From assembly GCA_023439505.1 (NCBI GenBank), contig JAEXNR010000024.1, forward strand, positions 1 through 64,000: a stretch of 64,000 nucleotides of DNA, given 5' to 3'. The position numbers and the translations under genes are program-made. Shown in pieces: positions 16,543 through 24,898 of this stretch. Position 1 is the first letter of the stretch. Each line of letters begins with the position of its first letter. Source of the stretch: Bacillota bacterium. GTDB taxonomy: Bacteria; Bacillota; Clostridia; Lachnospirales; Lachnospiraceae. The notes under the pieces were generated by a model. The model worked only from the letters and a program-made list of their open reading frames with translations, did not search any database and was not told the DNA's origin.

Positions 16543-16578
16543 TTGAAAGATTACAGAAAATTGTTAAAATTATAACAA
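16543..16578 (+). promoter_or_regulatory. Promoter with Rex operator for the alcohol dehydrogenase
   Basis: TTGAAA (16543-16548), a 16-bp spacer and TAAAAT (16565-16570) form a promoter. Overlapping the -10 is TTGTTAAAATTATAACAA (16561-16578). It matches the Rex consensus TTGTTAA-N4-TTAACAA at all fixed positions except one. Rex represses fermentative genes when NADH/NAD+ is low, so this gene should be induced under reductive load. Confidence 0.75.
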
Positions 16579-16621
16579 AGATAGAAACAAGTGAAACGCA
16601 CATATAAATGGAGGTAAGACT

Positions 16622-17797
16622 ATGGCTAGATTTACATTACCAAGAGATATTCATTATGGAAAAGGCAGTATGGAGGTTCTGAAGACATTAAAAGGGAAAA
16701 AGGCTATGATCGTTGTGGGCGGAGGCTCTATGAAGAGATTTGGATTTCTTGATAAAGCCATCAATTATTTGAAGGAAGCCGGACTTGAAGTTCAATTATT
16801 TGAAAATGTTGAACCGGATCCATCTGTTGAGACCGTAATGCGCGGGGCAGCAGCAATGAGAGAATTCAAGCCTGACTGGATCGTTTCCATGGGTGGAGGA
16901 TCTCCTATCGATGCGGCAAAGGCAATGTGGGCATTTTACGAATACCCGGAAGTAACATTTGAAGAATTATGTATTCCCTTTAATTTCCCCACTTTAAGAC
17001 AGAAGGCACAGTTTGTAGCAATCCCTTCTACTTCCGGAACGGCTACGGAGGTTACGGCATTCTCTGTTATCACTGATTATGAAAAAGGAATTAAATATCC
17101 TCTTGCAGATTTTAATATTACACCGGATATCGCGATTGTAGATCCCGAACTGGCAGAAACAATGCCACAGACACTGACAGCACATACCGGTATGGATGCT
17201 TTGACTCATGCAATTGAAGCATATGTATCTACCCTGAACGGGCCCTTTACGGATCCGCTGGCGATAAAAGCGATCCAGATGGTATTTGAGTATTTAAACG
17301 ATTCATATCAGGGAGACAAAAAGGCAAGAGAACAGATGCATTATGCCCAATGTCTTGCTGGAATGGCATTTTCCAATGCGCTTCTTGGAATTGTTCACTC
17401 AATGGCGCATAAAACCGGAGCGGCGTTTTCAACAGGTCATATCCCTCATGGTTGTGCCAATGCGATCTATCTGCCCTATGTTATTCAGTATAATGCGAAA
17501 ACCGCTTCCGACCGATATGCGGACATTGCAAGAGCAATGGGGATGGAGGGTGCTGATGCTGAGGAATTAACCGGAAAGCTCTGTGAGAGGATAGATCAGT
17601 ATAACGAAAAATTGAATATCCCAAAGACGTTAAAGGAATTTGGAATAGAAGAGAAGGAATTCAATGAGAAAATTACGAAAATAGCGGAACTGGCCGTTGG
17701 AGACGCATGCACCGGCTCCAATCCAAGAGAGATTACACCTGCTGAAATGGAGAAGCTATTCCGTTGTATTTATTACGGAACGAAAGTCGATTTTTAA
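16622..17797 (+). CDS. Iron-containing alcohol dehydrogenase
   Basis: A 391-aa group III (Fe) alcohol dehydrogenase that reduces aldehydes to alcohols with NAD(P)H in the cytoplasm. Visible motifs are GGGSPIDAAKAMW for nucleotide binding, and the metal ligands in GMDALTHAIEAY and HSMAHKTGAAF with HIPHGCANA. GGAGG precedes the ATG. Its Rex-type promoter fits a role in disposing of NADH as ethanol or butanol. Substrate chain length and NADH versus NADPH preference cannot be fixed from sequence. Confidence 0.92.
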   Translation: MARFTLPRDIHYGKGSMEVLKTLKGKKAMIVVGGGSMKRFGFLDKAINYLKEAGLEVQLFENVEPDPSVETVMRGAAAMREFKPDWIVSMGGGSPIDAAKAMWAFYEYPEVTFEELCIPFNFPTLRQKAQFVAIPSTSGTATEVTAFSVITDYEKGIKYPLADFNITPDIAIVDPELAETMPQTLTAHTGMDALTHAIEAYVSTLNGPFTDPLAIKAIQMVFEYLNDSYQGDKKAREQMHYAQCLAGMAFSNALLGIVHSMAHKTGAAFSTGHIPHGCANAIYLPYVIQYNAKTASDRYADIARAMGMEGADAEELTGKLCERIDQYNEKLNIPKTLKEFGIEEKEFNEKITKIAELAVGDACTGSNPREITPAEMEKLFRCIYYGTKVDF

Positions 17798-17865
17798 TCG
17801 GTAAGATATTATTTTAATACGCCTCACTACAAATTTTTGGGAAATATACCTCTTTAATTTTGTCA

Positions 17866-17924
17866 GATAAACCCGATCAACCTCTTACCGGCTCTATGCC
17901 GGAAGAGGTTTTATCGGGTTTATC
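17866..17924 (+). terminator. Long hairpin between adh and tetR
   Basis: GATAAACCCGAT (17866-17877) pairs with ATCGGGTTTATC (17913-17924). Nested AACCTCTT/AAGAGGTT and CCGGC/GCCGG stems leave a five-base loop, about 25 bp in all. The T-run is poor, so it may act as a stability element or processing site as well as a terminator. Confidence 0.6.
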
Positions 17925-17948
17925 TTATGCTTGTGCGATATAATCGAG

Positions 17949-18020
17949 TTGACAGAGGAAATCAGAATGATTATGATAAGTATATCGTTCTGGTAAGATC
18001 GACTCGGTCTGTATCGATAC
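17949..18020 (+). promoter_or_regulatory. tetR promoter and candidate operators
   Basis: TTGACA (17949-17954), a 17-bp spacer and TATGAT (17972-17977) form a strong promoter. Just downstream are two palindromes, GATCGACTCGGTC (17998-18010, imperfect) and GTATCGATAC (18011-18020, perfect), where an autorepressing TetR protein could bind. Operator assignment is inferred. Confidence 0.6.
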
Positions 18021-18037
18021 GAATAGATAGGAGTAAT

Positions 18038-18610
18038 ATGGATAAATCAAGCTTAAAAGACAGTATTAAAGAAGTGTCCGTAAGACTTTTCAGTGAGAAA
18101 GGATTTCATGCTACTACCATTCGAGAAATTGCGAAAGAATCAGAATGCTCTCTGCCAATGCTCTATTATTATTACAAAAGTAAAGAAGAATTATTTTATG
18201 AAGTGGCTTATAGGGAATATGTTTCATTAACGGGGAGGCTATTTGAAACATTAGATACAAATGGCATGATACAGGACGTTTGTTTTGATGCAATCCGGCA
18301 GAGAAAAGAACTAAGTGTTTATGATAAGGCTGCTTTTAAGCTATCAATGAAGACCTGGCTTGGATTAAACGGTAATCTGGAGGTCAGCAAAGCGTTAAAC
18401 GATTATGTAGAAGAGCAGATGAAGAAAATAAAAGTATTTATTACCGGATATTACGGTAATACCGAAGAAGGCAGGACACGATGTGGAATCATCCTCCGGG
18501 TAATTGAAAATATGATAGAGAAGATAATTCTATTCGATGAAGATATTCCGGAGGAAGTAATCAAGAGAGAATTGGAAGTATGCATGGGATTTTGCGATAA
18601 GAAAGAATAG
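18038..18610 (+). CDS. TetR/AcrR-family repressor
   Basis: The N-terminal HTH reads RLFSEKGFHATTIREIAKE followed by LPMLYYYYKSKEELF, classic for TetR. The C-terminal ligand domain is divergent. The start at 18038 has TAGGAG five bases upstream; the longer frame to 17927 includes the promoter. The carbonic anhydrase follows 55 bases later and the aldo/keto reductase after that, so these may be its targets. No efflux pump is nearby. Effector unknown. Confidence 0.85.
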   Translation: MDKSSLKDSIKEVSVRLFSEKGFHATTIREIAKESECSLPMLYYYYKSKEELFYEVAYREYVSLTGRLFETLDTNGMIQDVCFDAIRQRKELSVYDKAAFKLSMKTWLGLNGNLEVSKALNDYVEEQMKKIKVFITGYYGNTEEGRTRCGIILRVIENMIEKIILFDEDIPEEVIKRELEVCMGFCDKKE

Positions 18611-18665
18611 GACACAGATGAGGGAGGGGCACTAATTTGCCTGATTACAGGAAAAGGAGAAGCTT

Positions 18666-19220
18666 ATGAGTGCGTTAAAAGAGATATTAGCATTTAATCG
18701 TCAGTTTGTGGAGAATAAGGAATATATTCCATACCAGACATCTAAAAATCCGAATAAGAAACTGGTTATCTTATCTTGTATGGATACCAGACTGACAGAG
18801 CTTCTTCCAAAGGCCTTAAATATTAAGAACGGTGATGTCAAGCTGATTAAGAATGCGGGTGCAACCATTATGCATCCGTTTGGAAGTATTGTGAGAAGTA
18901 TTGTAGTTGCAGTTTATGAGTATCAGGCAAATGAAGTACTGGTGATCGGTCATCATGGATGTGGCATGAGCAGCATAGATCCGGAACACGTGATTAAAAA
19001 AGCCATGGAGCGGGGAATTTCACCGGAGGTGATCAGCACCCTAAGCCACGCCGGGATTGATGTGAAAAAGTGGCTTCAGGGCTTTAACTCGGTGGAGGAT
19101 TCCATTAAAGAGAGTGTGGAACTGATTAAAAATCATCCGCTTATGCCTGGGGACATCAAAGTTCATGGACTGATCATGGAGCCGGATACAGGAAAATTGG
19201 ATCTTGTAGTAGAAGGATGA
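18666..19220 (+). CDS. Beta-class carbonic anhydrase
   Basis: Catalyses interconversion of CO2 and bicarbonate with a zinc centre in the cytoplasm. At 184 aa it is a short beta-class enzyme. Zinc ligands are visible as Cys38 in CMDTR, and His96 and Cys99 in HHGCG; Asp40 and Arg42 form the catalytic dyad. The ATG follows AAAAGGAGAAGCTT. It may supply bicarbonate for carboxylations. It sits between tetR and the aldo/keto reductase. Confidence 0.9.
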   Translation: MSALKEILAFNRQFVENKEYIPYQTSKNPNKKLVILSCMDTRLTELLPKALNIKNGDVKLIKNAGATIMHPFGSIVRSIVVAVYEYQANEVLVIGHHGCGMSSIDPEHVIKKAMERGISPEVISTLSHAGIDVKKWLQGFNSVEDSIKESVELIKNHPLMPGDIKVHGLIMEPDTGKLDLVVEG

Positions 19221-19289
19221 TGTCTGAGAGTTTAGGGAAAAGAGTTTTGAGCGGAGGCTGGCAGGTACCGGTAGAAAGGAAGAGGAAAG

Positions 19290-20297
19290 ATGGATCAGGT
19301 TATTCTGGGAAGTACAGGTATTGCAGTGAATAAGAATGGATTTGGGGCACTGCCTATTCAGCGGATCGGAAAAGAAGAGGCAGCAAAGCTATTAAAGAAG
19401 GCGTATGCCGGCGGGATCAATTTTTATGATACAGCCAGATTTTATACAGACTCTGAAGAAAAAATCGGTTATGCACTGAGCGATGTCAGGAGTCAGATCT
19501 ATCTTGCATCCAAAACCATGGGGACAAAACCGGAGGATCTTTGGCAGCAGCTGGATATGGCACTGACCTTGCTAAAGACAGATTATATCGACCTCTATCA
19601 GTTTCATAATCCCGGTTTTTGTCCGAAGCCGGGTGATGGCACCGGATTGTATGAAGCCATGCTGGATGCGAAGAAGAAAGGGCTGATTCGGCATATCGGC
19701 ATTACCAACCACCGGTTGGCGGTAGCGGTGGAAGCCGCCGAATCCGGTTTATATGAAACGATACAATTTCCTTTCAGTTATCTGGCAACGAAAGATGAGA
19801 TCGAACTGGTGAAACTTTGCAGAGAGAAAAATATCGGGTTTATTGCCATGAAAGCTTTGTCCGGTGGATTGATCACCAATGCAAAGGCAGCTTATGCTTA
19901 TCTGAGGCAATATGACAATGTACTGCCGATCTGGGGGATTCAAAAGGAGGAAGAACTGGACGAATTCCTTTCCTATCAGTTAAATCCACCCGTTATGGAT
20001 GAGGAAATCTTAACAGTGATTGATCGTGATCAGGAAGAACTGGGCGGCAACTTTTGCAGAGGCTGCGGATATTGTCTTCCCTGTCCGGCAGACATTGATA
20101 TTCCCACCTCGGCAAGAATGTCACTGATGATCAGACGTGCACCTGCTTCGGTGTATTTAAATGATACATGGAAAGAGAAGATGAAGAAAATTGAGGACTG
20201 TATTCACTGTGATCACTGCAAAAATCACTGCCCATACAGTCTGGATACGCCCAGGTTATTACAGGATAATTGGACAGACTATAAAAATTTTATATAA
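19290..20297 (+). CDS. Aldo/keto reductase with C-terminal 4Fe-4S domain
   Basis: A 335-aa protein with an N-terminal (beta/alpha)8 AKR barrel (DTARFYTDSEEKIG, then the catalytic-type Lys in ASKTM and KTDYIDLYQFH). The C-terminal region is ferredoxin-like with CRGCGYCLPCP (about 253) and CIHCDHCKNHCP (about 303). This fusion is common in anaerobic clostridia and probably couples ferredoxin to carbonyl reduction. Substrate unknown. A long hairpin follows after a new promoter. Confidence 0.88.
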   Translation: MDQVILGSTGIAVNKNGFGALPIQRIGKEEAAKLLKKAYAGGINFYDTARFYTDSEEKIGYALSDVRSQIYLASKTMGTKPEDLWQQLDMALTLLKTDYIDLYQFHNPGFCPKPGDGTGLYEAMLDAKKKGLIRHIGITNHRLAVAVEAAESGLYETIQFPFSYLATKDEIELVKLCREKNIGFIAMKALSGGLITNAKAAYAYLRQYDNVLPIWGIQKEEELDEFLSYQLNPPVMDEEILTVIDRDQEELGGNFCRGCGYCLPCPADIDIPTSARMSLMIRRAPASVYLNDTWKEKMKKIEDCIHCDHCKNHCPYSLDTPRLLQDNWTDYKNFI

Positions 20298-20337
20298 AAA
20301 CAGAAATTGGAAAGGCTATTTTATACAGATTCATGTA

Positions 20338-20451
20338 TTGACTTAATCCCAATCTGGAATTAATATAATCGTAAATAAGACAATAAAGAGCAAACCATAA
20401 ATATTGTTTTCCAACTTTCGACGGAGAAAAACAATACTTTATGGTTTTTTT
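20338..20451 (+). promoter_or_regulatory. Promoter followed by a terminator-like hairpin ahead of anfO
   Basis: TTGACT (20338-20343), a 17-bp spacer and TAATAT (20361-20366; TATAAT is three bases on) form a promoter. Just downstream AAACCATAAATATTGTTTT (20392-20410) pairs with the arm 20427-20446 with only a one-base bulge, and T7 follows. If the promoter is used, this hairpin is inside the anfO-type leader and would need to be read through. Otherwise it ends the aldo/keto reductase unit. Confidence 0.55.
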
Positions 20452-20473
20452 ATAGAAGAAAGGGAGGTATGGT

Positions 20474-21109
20474 ATGAATCTGGCGGCAGTATATATCAAT
20501 CAAAAAGGAGCGACAGCTTCCATAGCAGAACCCGGAAGCGTCAGAATGTATCAGAAAGACGGGAGCAAATGGGAGATTGCCGGAGAAATTCCCTTGGAGA
20601 TAAATAAGGAAATGGGATTAGGGGAGTACCGGAGAGCATTGATTACGATGGTGAGGGAACTGGAAGAGTGTAAGGTTTTTATTGCAAAAGAAGTGTCCGG
20701 TCAGCTTTACTATGTGCTGGAGGCCAATGGTTTTAATTCTTATGAAGCAGAGGGGTGGCCGGAAGAATATCTTGACTCTATCCTGGAGGCAGAAGAACAG
20801 GATAGAGTGATGCAGGAAGAAAAAAGCAGGGATAGGGATGAGACCCCTTCCACCGTGCCTCAAGAAACGCAACAGCCCGGTGTCTATTTTATTGATCTGC
20901 GAAAAGCATTAAACTCCTTTCCTCAGTTATCTTCAAAAAAAATTCTGATTCCATTCTTACAAAAGCAGGCGTTCGATGCATTGGAGATCATTTGTGATCA
21001 TATCCCCGGATGGTTTGATGATAATCTGTTGGTTATGAAGATGAGCTATATTGTAATAAAACAGGGAGCCAATGACTATTATCTGCGTATTACAAAAACG
21101 CAGCAATAA
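20474..21109 (+). CDS. anfO: AnfO-family protein
   Basis: The 211-aa sequence matches the Fe-only nitrogenase accessory protein AnfO family. It has an N-terminal domain with an EIPLEINKEMGLGEYR segment and a CKVFIAKEVSGQLYYVLE region, a charged variable linker, and a C-terminal domain with YFIDLRKALNSFP and LEIICDHIPGWFD. In diazotrophs AnfO is linked to the iron-only nitrogenase. No nitrogenase structural gene is in this window, so it may be a standalone homologue. GGGAGG precedes the ATG. The next gene starts 18 bases after its stop and is likely co-transcribed. Confidence 0.8.
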   Translation: MNLAAVYINQKGATASIAEPGSVRMYQKDGSKWEIAGEIPLEINKEMGLGEYRRALITMVRELEECKVFIAKEVSGQLYYVLEANGFNSYEAEGWPEEYLDSILEAEEQDRVMQEEKSRDRDETPSTVPQETQQPGVYFIDLRKALNSFPQLSSKKILIPFLQKQAFDALEIICDHIPGWFDDNLLVMKMSYIVIKQGANDYYLRITKTQQ

Positions 21110-21126
21110 GAAAGAAGTGATGAGAA

Positions 21127-22071
21127 ATGAAAACATTTACAACCAGATATGGCATATTAAAGGGTGTTGAGAATGCGACCCTTTATCCGGACGGCAGTTT
21201 AAAGGAATGTTCTGTAGGGGAAGAATCACAGCTGATTACTATATACGGAATATTAACCCCTCAGTATGACTATGGAGATTATCGAAAGAAGCATGTATAC
21301 AGCGCATCTTTTTACGAAGATGGAGCGTTGAGAAGAATTTATTTGAATCAGCAGACGCTGGTCCCCACTCCCATCGGAAAGATGCCTGCGGAATTAATTA
21401 CACTCTATCCCGGCGGGACCATAAAACGTATCTTTCCCCTAAATGGACAGATGTCAGGCTATTGGGATGAAAATGATGAATATCAGTTGGCAAAGGAGCA
21501 GACCCTTGAGTTTCCCTTTGGAACCATAACTGCCAAAATGATTGCCATTAGCTTTTATGAATCCGGAAAGATCAGGGATCTTACCCTTTGGCCCAAGGAA
21601 AGAGTAATTCTTCAGACGCCGGTGGGGAAAGTCAGAACGCATATCGGAGTTGCATTATATCCTGATGGAAGTATAAAATCGGTGGAGCCGGTCTATGCAA
21701 CCAGAATTCAGACCCCAATCGGTGCAATTGCAGCCTATGATATCAACGCAAATGGAATTTCAGGAGATCGAAATTCCCTTGTATTTCATCCAAACGGTGC
21801 TTTAAAATCATTAATTACCTCCAATACCATCATAACAGTTCTAAAAGATGGAAAGCCCGTTGAGAAATTCTCTCCGGAGCAAATAATAGATGAGGATGGA
21901 GAGGAAATTTATTTTCAGACGATAAAACTGGAATTTTTCCAAAGGGAAGTTCAAATCAATGGGGGAGAGGGATATGATTTCTCCTCGCATACCTTTCTTA
22001 TGGAGCCATACCTTAGAGTTGCCCAAAATCCATGTGAAAACTGCTCCGGCTGTAACCAGTCCTGCGGGTGA
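21127..22071 (+). CDS. MORN-like YPDG-repeat protein with Cys-rich tail
   Basis: A 314-aa soluble protein of short beta-repeats built around YPDGSLK, YEDGALRR, YPGGTIKR, YESGKIR, YPDGSIK and HPNGALK, reminiscent of MORN/toxin-type beta repeats. The C-terminus is CENCSGCNQSCG, four cysteines that could hold a metal or Fe-S cluster. I recall similar proteins in other clostridia but know no function. Tight linkage to the AnfO-family gene suggests a shared redox or metallocluster task. That role is inference. Confidence 0.65.
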   Translation: MKTFTTRYGILKGVENATLYPDGSLKECSVGEESQLITIYGILTPQYDYGDYRKKHVYSASFYEDGALRRIYLNQQTLVPTPIGKMPAELITLYPGGTIKRIFPLNGQMSGYWDENDEYQLAKEQTLEFPFGTITAKMIAISFYESGKIRDLTLWPKERVILQTPVGKVRTHIGVALYPDGSIKSVEPVYATRIQTPIGAIAAYDINANGISGDRNSLVFHPNGALKSLITSNTIITVLKDGKPVEKFSPEQIIDEDGEEIYFQTIKLEFFQREVQINGGEGYDFSSHTFLMEPYLRVAQNPCENCSGCNQSCG

Positions 22072-22124
22072 GAATGTTTGTTGCCGGTTTCAATTGGAAC
22101 AGTAACTGATCATGTAATCATACA

Positions 22125-22180
22125 ATATCCGTATGCAAAATTTCTTTACTTATATTTTGCATACGGATATACTTTTTTAT
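22125..22180 (+). terminator. Terminator after the anfO pair
   Basis: ATATCCGTATGCAAAAT (22125-22141) pairs perfectly with ATTTTGCATACGGATAT (22154-22170) and is followed by ACTTTTTTAT. Confidence 0.88.
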
Positions 22181-22257
22181 ATAGAATAATCTTATGAAAA
22201 TATCCTAATAAAGAGAAGGATGTATTCAATCACAATAGAATAAGAAGGAAGAAAGCC

Positions 22258-22539
22258 ATGGTAGTCGGTACGGTTCGTATCAAGTTATATACCCCCTGGG
22301 TACATTCACTGAAAGAGAAAAGGATGGTAGTAAAGAGTCTGTGCGCAAAGGTTAGAAATAAATTTAATGTATCCATAGCGGAAATCGCACAACAGGATAT
22401 GCATCAGATTACCATACTGGGAATTGCATGCGTTACAGAAGATGCTGCACATGCAGACAGTATTTGTGATCATGTAATTCAATTTATCGAGGGAAGCACG
22501 GAGGGAGAGATGATTGAAATAGAAAGAGAATTGATATAA
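22258..22539 (+). CDS. DUF503 (YlxP-like) protein
   Basis: The 93-aa product has the DUF503 signature VRIKLYTPWVHSLKEKRMVVKSL and a ferredoxin-like alpha/beta layout. YlxP-type proteins often lie in the nusA-infB-rbfA cluster and are thought to act in ribosome biology; here the gene stands alone. The ATG follows GAAGGAAGAAAGCC. Confidence 0.85.
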   Translation: MVVGTVRIKLYTPWVHSLKEKRMVVKSLCAKVRNKFNVSIAEIAQQDMHQITILGIACVTEDAAHADSICDHVIQFIEGSTEGEMIEIERELI

Positions 22540-22640
22540 TTAACATTTTTTCTGGCGTTTTATCATAGTGATGTGATAGAATTACTATGTAATTCAATTG
22601 AAGTATTGGAATGTAATTGTTTGGTATAAGGAGGTTCACC

Positions 22641-23165
22641 ATGCTGTCAGATAGTATAAAAAGAAGATATTCCGTAAGAACTTATCAGGAGAAACCGGTT
22701 GAGAAAGAGAAATTAATTCAGATATTAGAAGCCGCCAGGTTAGCACCTTCTGCGTGTAATAATCAACCCTGGCATTTTGTGGTTTTTACCGGGGAACAAA
22801 AGATTAATGAAGTCGGGGAAGCGTATCGGGGCAAGTGGCTTACGAAAGCGCCTGCAGTCATTGTGATTTGTGGGGATCACGGCAAATCCTGGAAGAGATT
22901 TGACGGAAAGGATCATTGTGATATTGATGCAGCTATAGCAATAGAGCATATGGCCCTGGCTGCAGCTGATCTTGGGCTTGGCACCTGTTGGATTTGTGCC
23001 TTTGACGCAAAGCGCTGTCATGAGATCCTGGGATTGCCGGAGCATATGGAGGTGATCGCATTGCTCCCGGTTGGATATCCGCTGACCGATGCCGTTCCGG
23101 ATAAGGACAGAGCATCACTGGAGGATATTGTTAGCTGGGAAGGTTATCAGAAGCAGACTTCATAA
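22641..23165 (+). CDS. Nitroreductase-family FMN protein
   Basis: A compact 174-aa nitroreductase with RRYSVRTYQEKPV at the start, APSACNNQPWHF for FMN phosphate binding and LGLGTCWI near the C-terminal third. It would use NAD(P)H to reduce nitro compounds, quinones or flavins. AAGGAGG is seven bases before the ATG at 22641. metF begins 22 bases after its stop, so the two are probably co-transcribed. Confidence 0.88.
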   Translation: MLSDSIKRRYSVRTYQEKPVEKEKLIQILEAARLAPSACNNQPWHFVVFTGEQKINEVGEAYRGKWLTKAPAVIVICGDHGKSWKRFDGKDHCDIDAAIAIEHMALAAADLGLGTCWICAFDAKRCHEILGLPEHMEVIALLPVGYPLTDAVPDKDRASLEDIVSWEGYQKQTS

Positions 23166-23187
23166 TCATAAGAAAGGGTTAATCTAC

Positions 23188-24048
23188 ATGCAGATTGCGT
23201 CATTATTTGATCAGAAAAAAACGGTGCTGTCCTTTGAAGTTTTTCCGCCAAAAAAAACCAGCCCTATTGAAACCATATACACTACGTTAGACGAATTAAA
23301 GGATCTGAAGCCTGATTTTATCAGTGTTACCTATGGGGCGGGAGGGAATGCCGGTGACACGGCAACGTGTGAGATCGCCTCTGCAATTAAACATAGATAT
23401 CGGATTGAGCCGTTGGCACATCTGACTTGTGTAAATTATAACCGTCCTGAGATTGATCAAATTCTGGATCGATTAAAAGAGAAGGGGATAGAAAACATAC
23501 TTGCGCTTCGAGGGGACATTAACCCGGAAATCCCACCTAAAGATGAATTTCATTATGCCAGTGAGTTGGTGGAATACATCAAAGGACGCGGAGATTTTCA
23601 TATTTGCGGTGCATGCTATCCGGAGGGACACATTAACTCCGAGAGTCTGGTGGAAGATATCTCAAACTTGAAGAAGAAGGTAGATGCCGGAGCAGAGCAT
23701 TTAATCTCCCAGTTGTTTTTTGACAATCAATATTTCTATCATTTCATCGAAAAGGCCAGAATTGCAGGCATCCGTGTTCCGATAGAAGCCGGGATCATGC
23801 CTGTAGTAAATAAAGCCCAGATCGAGCGAATGGTGACCTTGTGCGGAGCCAGTCTTCCTTCTAAATTCACGAAGATGCTGCAACGATTTGAACATTCTCC
23901 ACAAGCGTTGCGGGATGCGGGAATTGCTTACGCGGTGGATCAGATCGTGGACTTAATTGCGCAGGGAGCAGAAGGAATTCATCTGTATACCATGAACAAT
24001 GCCTATATCGCAAGAAAAATAAATGAAAGCATTGCAGGAATGAGATAA
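23188..24048 (+). CDS. metF: 5,10-Methylenetetrahydrofolate reductase
   Basis: A 286-aa FAD (beta/alpha)8 enzyme that makes 5-methyl-THF for methionine synthesis or, in acetogens, the methyl branch of the Wood-Ljungdahl pathway. Motifs: SFEVFPPKKT with the catalytic Glu, FISVTYGAGG, THLTC-like AHLTC, ALRGD and the C-terminal GIHLYTMN. AGAAAGGG precedes the ATG at 23188. Neither the MetV partner nor a corrinoid protein is adjacent, so a methionine role is the simpler reading, although an RnfC-like fusion lies 1.3 kb on. Confidence 0.93.
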   Translation: MQIASLFDQKKTVLSFEVFPPKKTSPIETIYTTLDELKDLKPDFISVTYGAGGNAGDTATCEIASAIKHRYRIEPLAHLTCVNYNRPEIDQILDRLKEKGIENILALRGDINPEIPPKDEFHYASELVEYIKGRGDFHICGACYPEGHINSESLVEDISNLKKKVDAGAEHLISQLFFDNQYFYHFIEKARIAGIRVPIEAGIMPVVNKAQIERMVTLCGASLPSKFTKMLQRFEHSPQALRDAGIAYAVDQIVDLIAQGAEGIHLYTMNNAYIARKINESIAGMR

Positions 24049-24056
24049 TCTTCACG

Positions 24057-24099
24057 AACCCTTTGATCGTTAGCATTACAACGAAACGATCAGAGGGTT
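24057..24099. terminator. Hairpin between convergent metF and ProX-type genes
   Basis: AACCCTTTGATCGTT (24057-24071) pairs with AACGATCAGAGGGTT (24085-24099) with one wobble. It overlaps the 3' end of the minus-strand gene. T-runs are weak on both sides. Confidence 0.55.
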
Positions 24100-24621
24100 G
24101 TGTCCGGTATGGGGAAGAAATTTTTCTAAAATATCTGAGGTTTTAATTTTTAAACTGGAGGTATTAATACAAGGATGGCAGCCGATATAATCAGATTCCG
24201 CCACCTCACGATCCATGAGTAATTGTACTTTGTGACTATGGTCAAACATAAGACCAAGTATGGTAACGGATCCGGGAGACAGATTAAGATATTGCTCCAT
24301 ATCATCCTGGGATGCGAAAGAAAGTCTGGAACAGCCGAGTTTATCTCTCAGGTCTTTGGTATTAAATTTCTTGGTTCCCGGCATCATAAGCAAATAGAAT
24401 TCTGTTTTGGATCCGTTGCATAAGAATAAATTCTTGCATATCTCAATTCCTAGTAAGGAATCTATTTCATCACAATCGTCTATCGTAGCCGCCGGATCAT
24501 GGTCAAGCCTTTGAAAAGGTATTTGTAATTTTTCAAGTAGAGCATAGGAGGCCATTTCTTTTTCCAACCGATTTGTATCAACCGGTTTTGTGTTGTATAG
24601 GGTTCGATCAATATTTTTCAT
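24076..24621 (-). CDS. Prolyl-tRNA deacylase-like (YbaK/ProX) protein
   Basis: A 181-aa freestanding editing domain related to ProXp-ala/PrdX. Such proteins hydrolyse mischarged Ala-tRNAPro or similar in trans. Motifs seen are the N-terminal RLDHDPAAT, the central KNLFLCNGSKTEFYLLM and GSVTILGLMFD, and the C-terminal IGCHPCINTSSLKI. The ATG at 24621 has AAAGGTGG upstream; the longer frame to 24705 lacks a site. It stands alone on the minus strand. Confidence 0.85.
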   Translation of the reverse strand: MKNIDRTLYNTKPVDTNRLEKEMASYALLEKLQIPFQRLDHDPAATIDDCDEIDSLLGIEICKNLFLCNGSKTEFYLLMMPGTKKFNTKDLRDKLGCSRLSFASQDDMEQYLNLSPGSVTILGLMFDHSHKVQLLMDREVAESDYIGCHPCINTSSLKIKTSDILEKFLPHTGHNPLIVSL

Positions 24622-24898
24622 CTTTACCACCTTTGTCAATTCAGTTAATCGATAGGATAGGTAATCACCTATGAAAATCCCATCTTGCATTATCCGCCCA
24701 GTCATTTAGTAAATGATGTACTGGTTTTATGAAAATATCTTTTCTAATAGTAGCACTTTCTTTATCCTGATTTCAATACCATTCTATGGAAACCTGCAAT
24801 AGTAATTGTTAAAATTTAATGAAATAAACTGGGAAGATTAGACATTGCATATTACATAAGGTATAATAAAGAGATAAATTTATCGGGAGGTATCTGAT

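Noticed and set aside
24806..24823. TTGTTAA half-site upstream of the CoA-binding/Rnf pair as a third Rex operator
   Set aside because: The second half has three mismatches to consensus, unlike the two strong sites.
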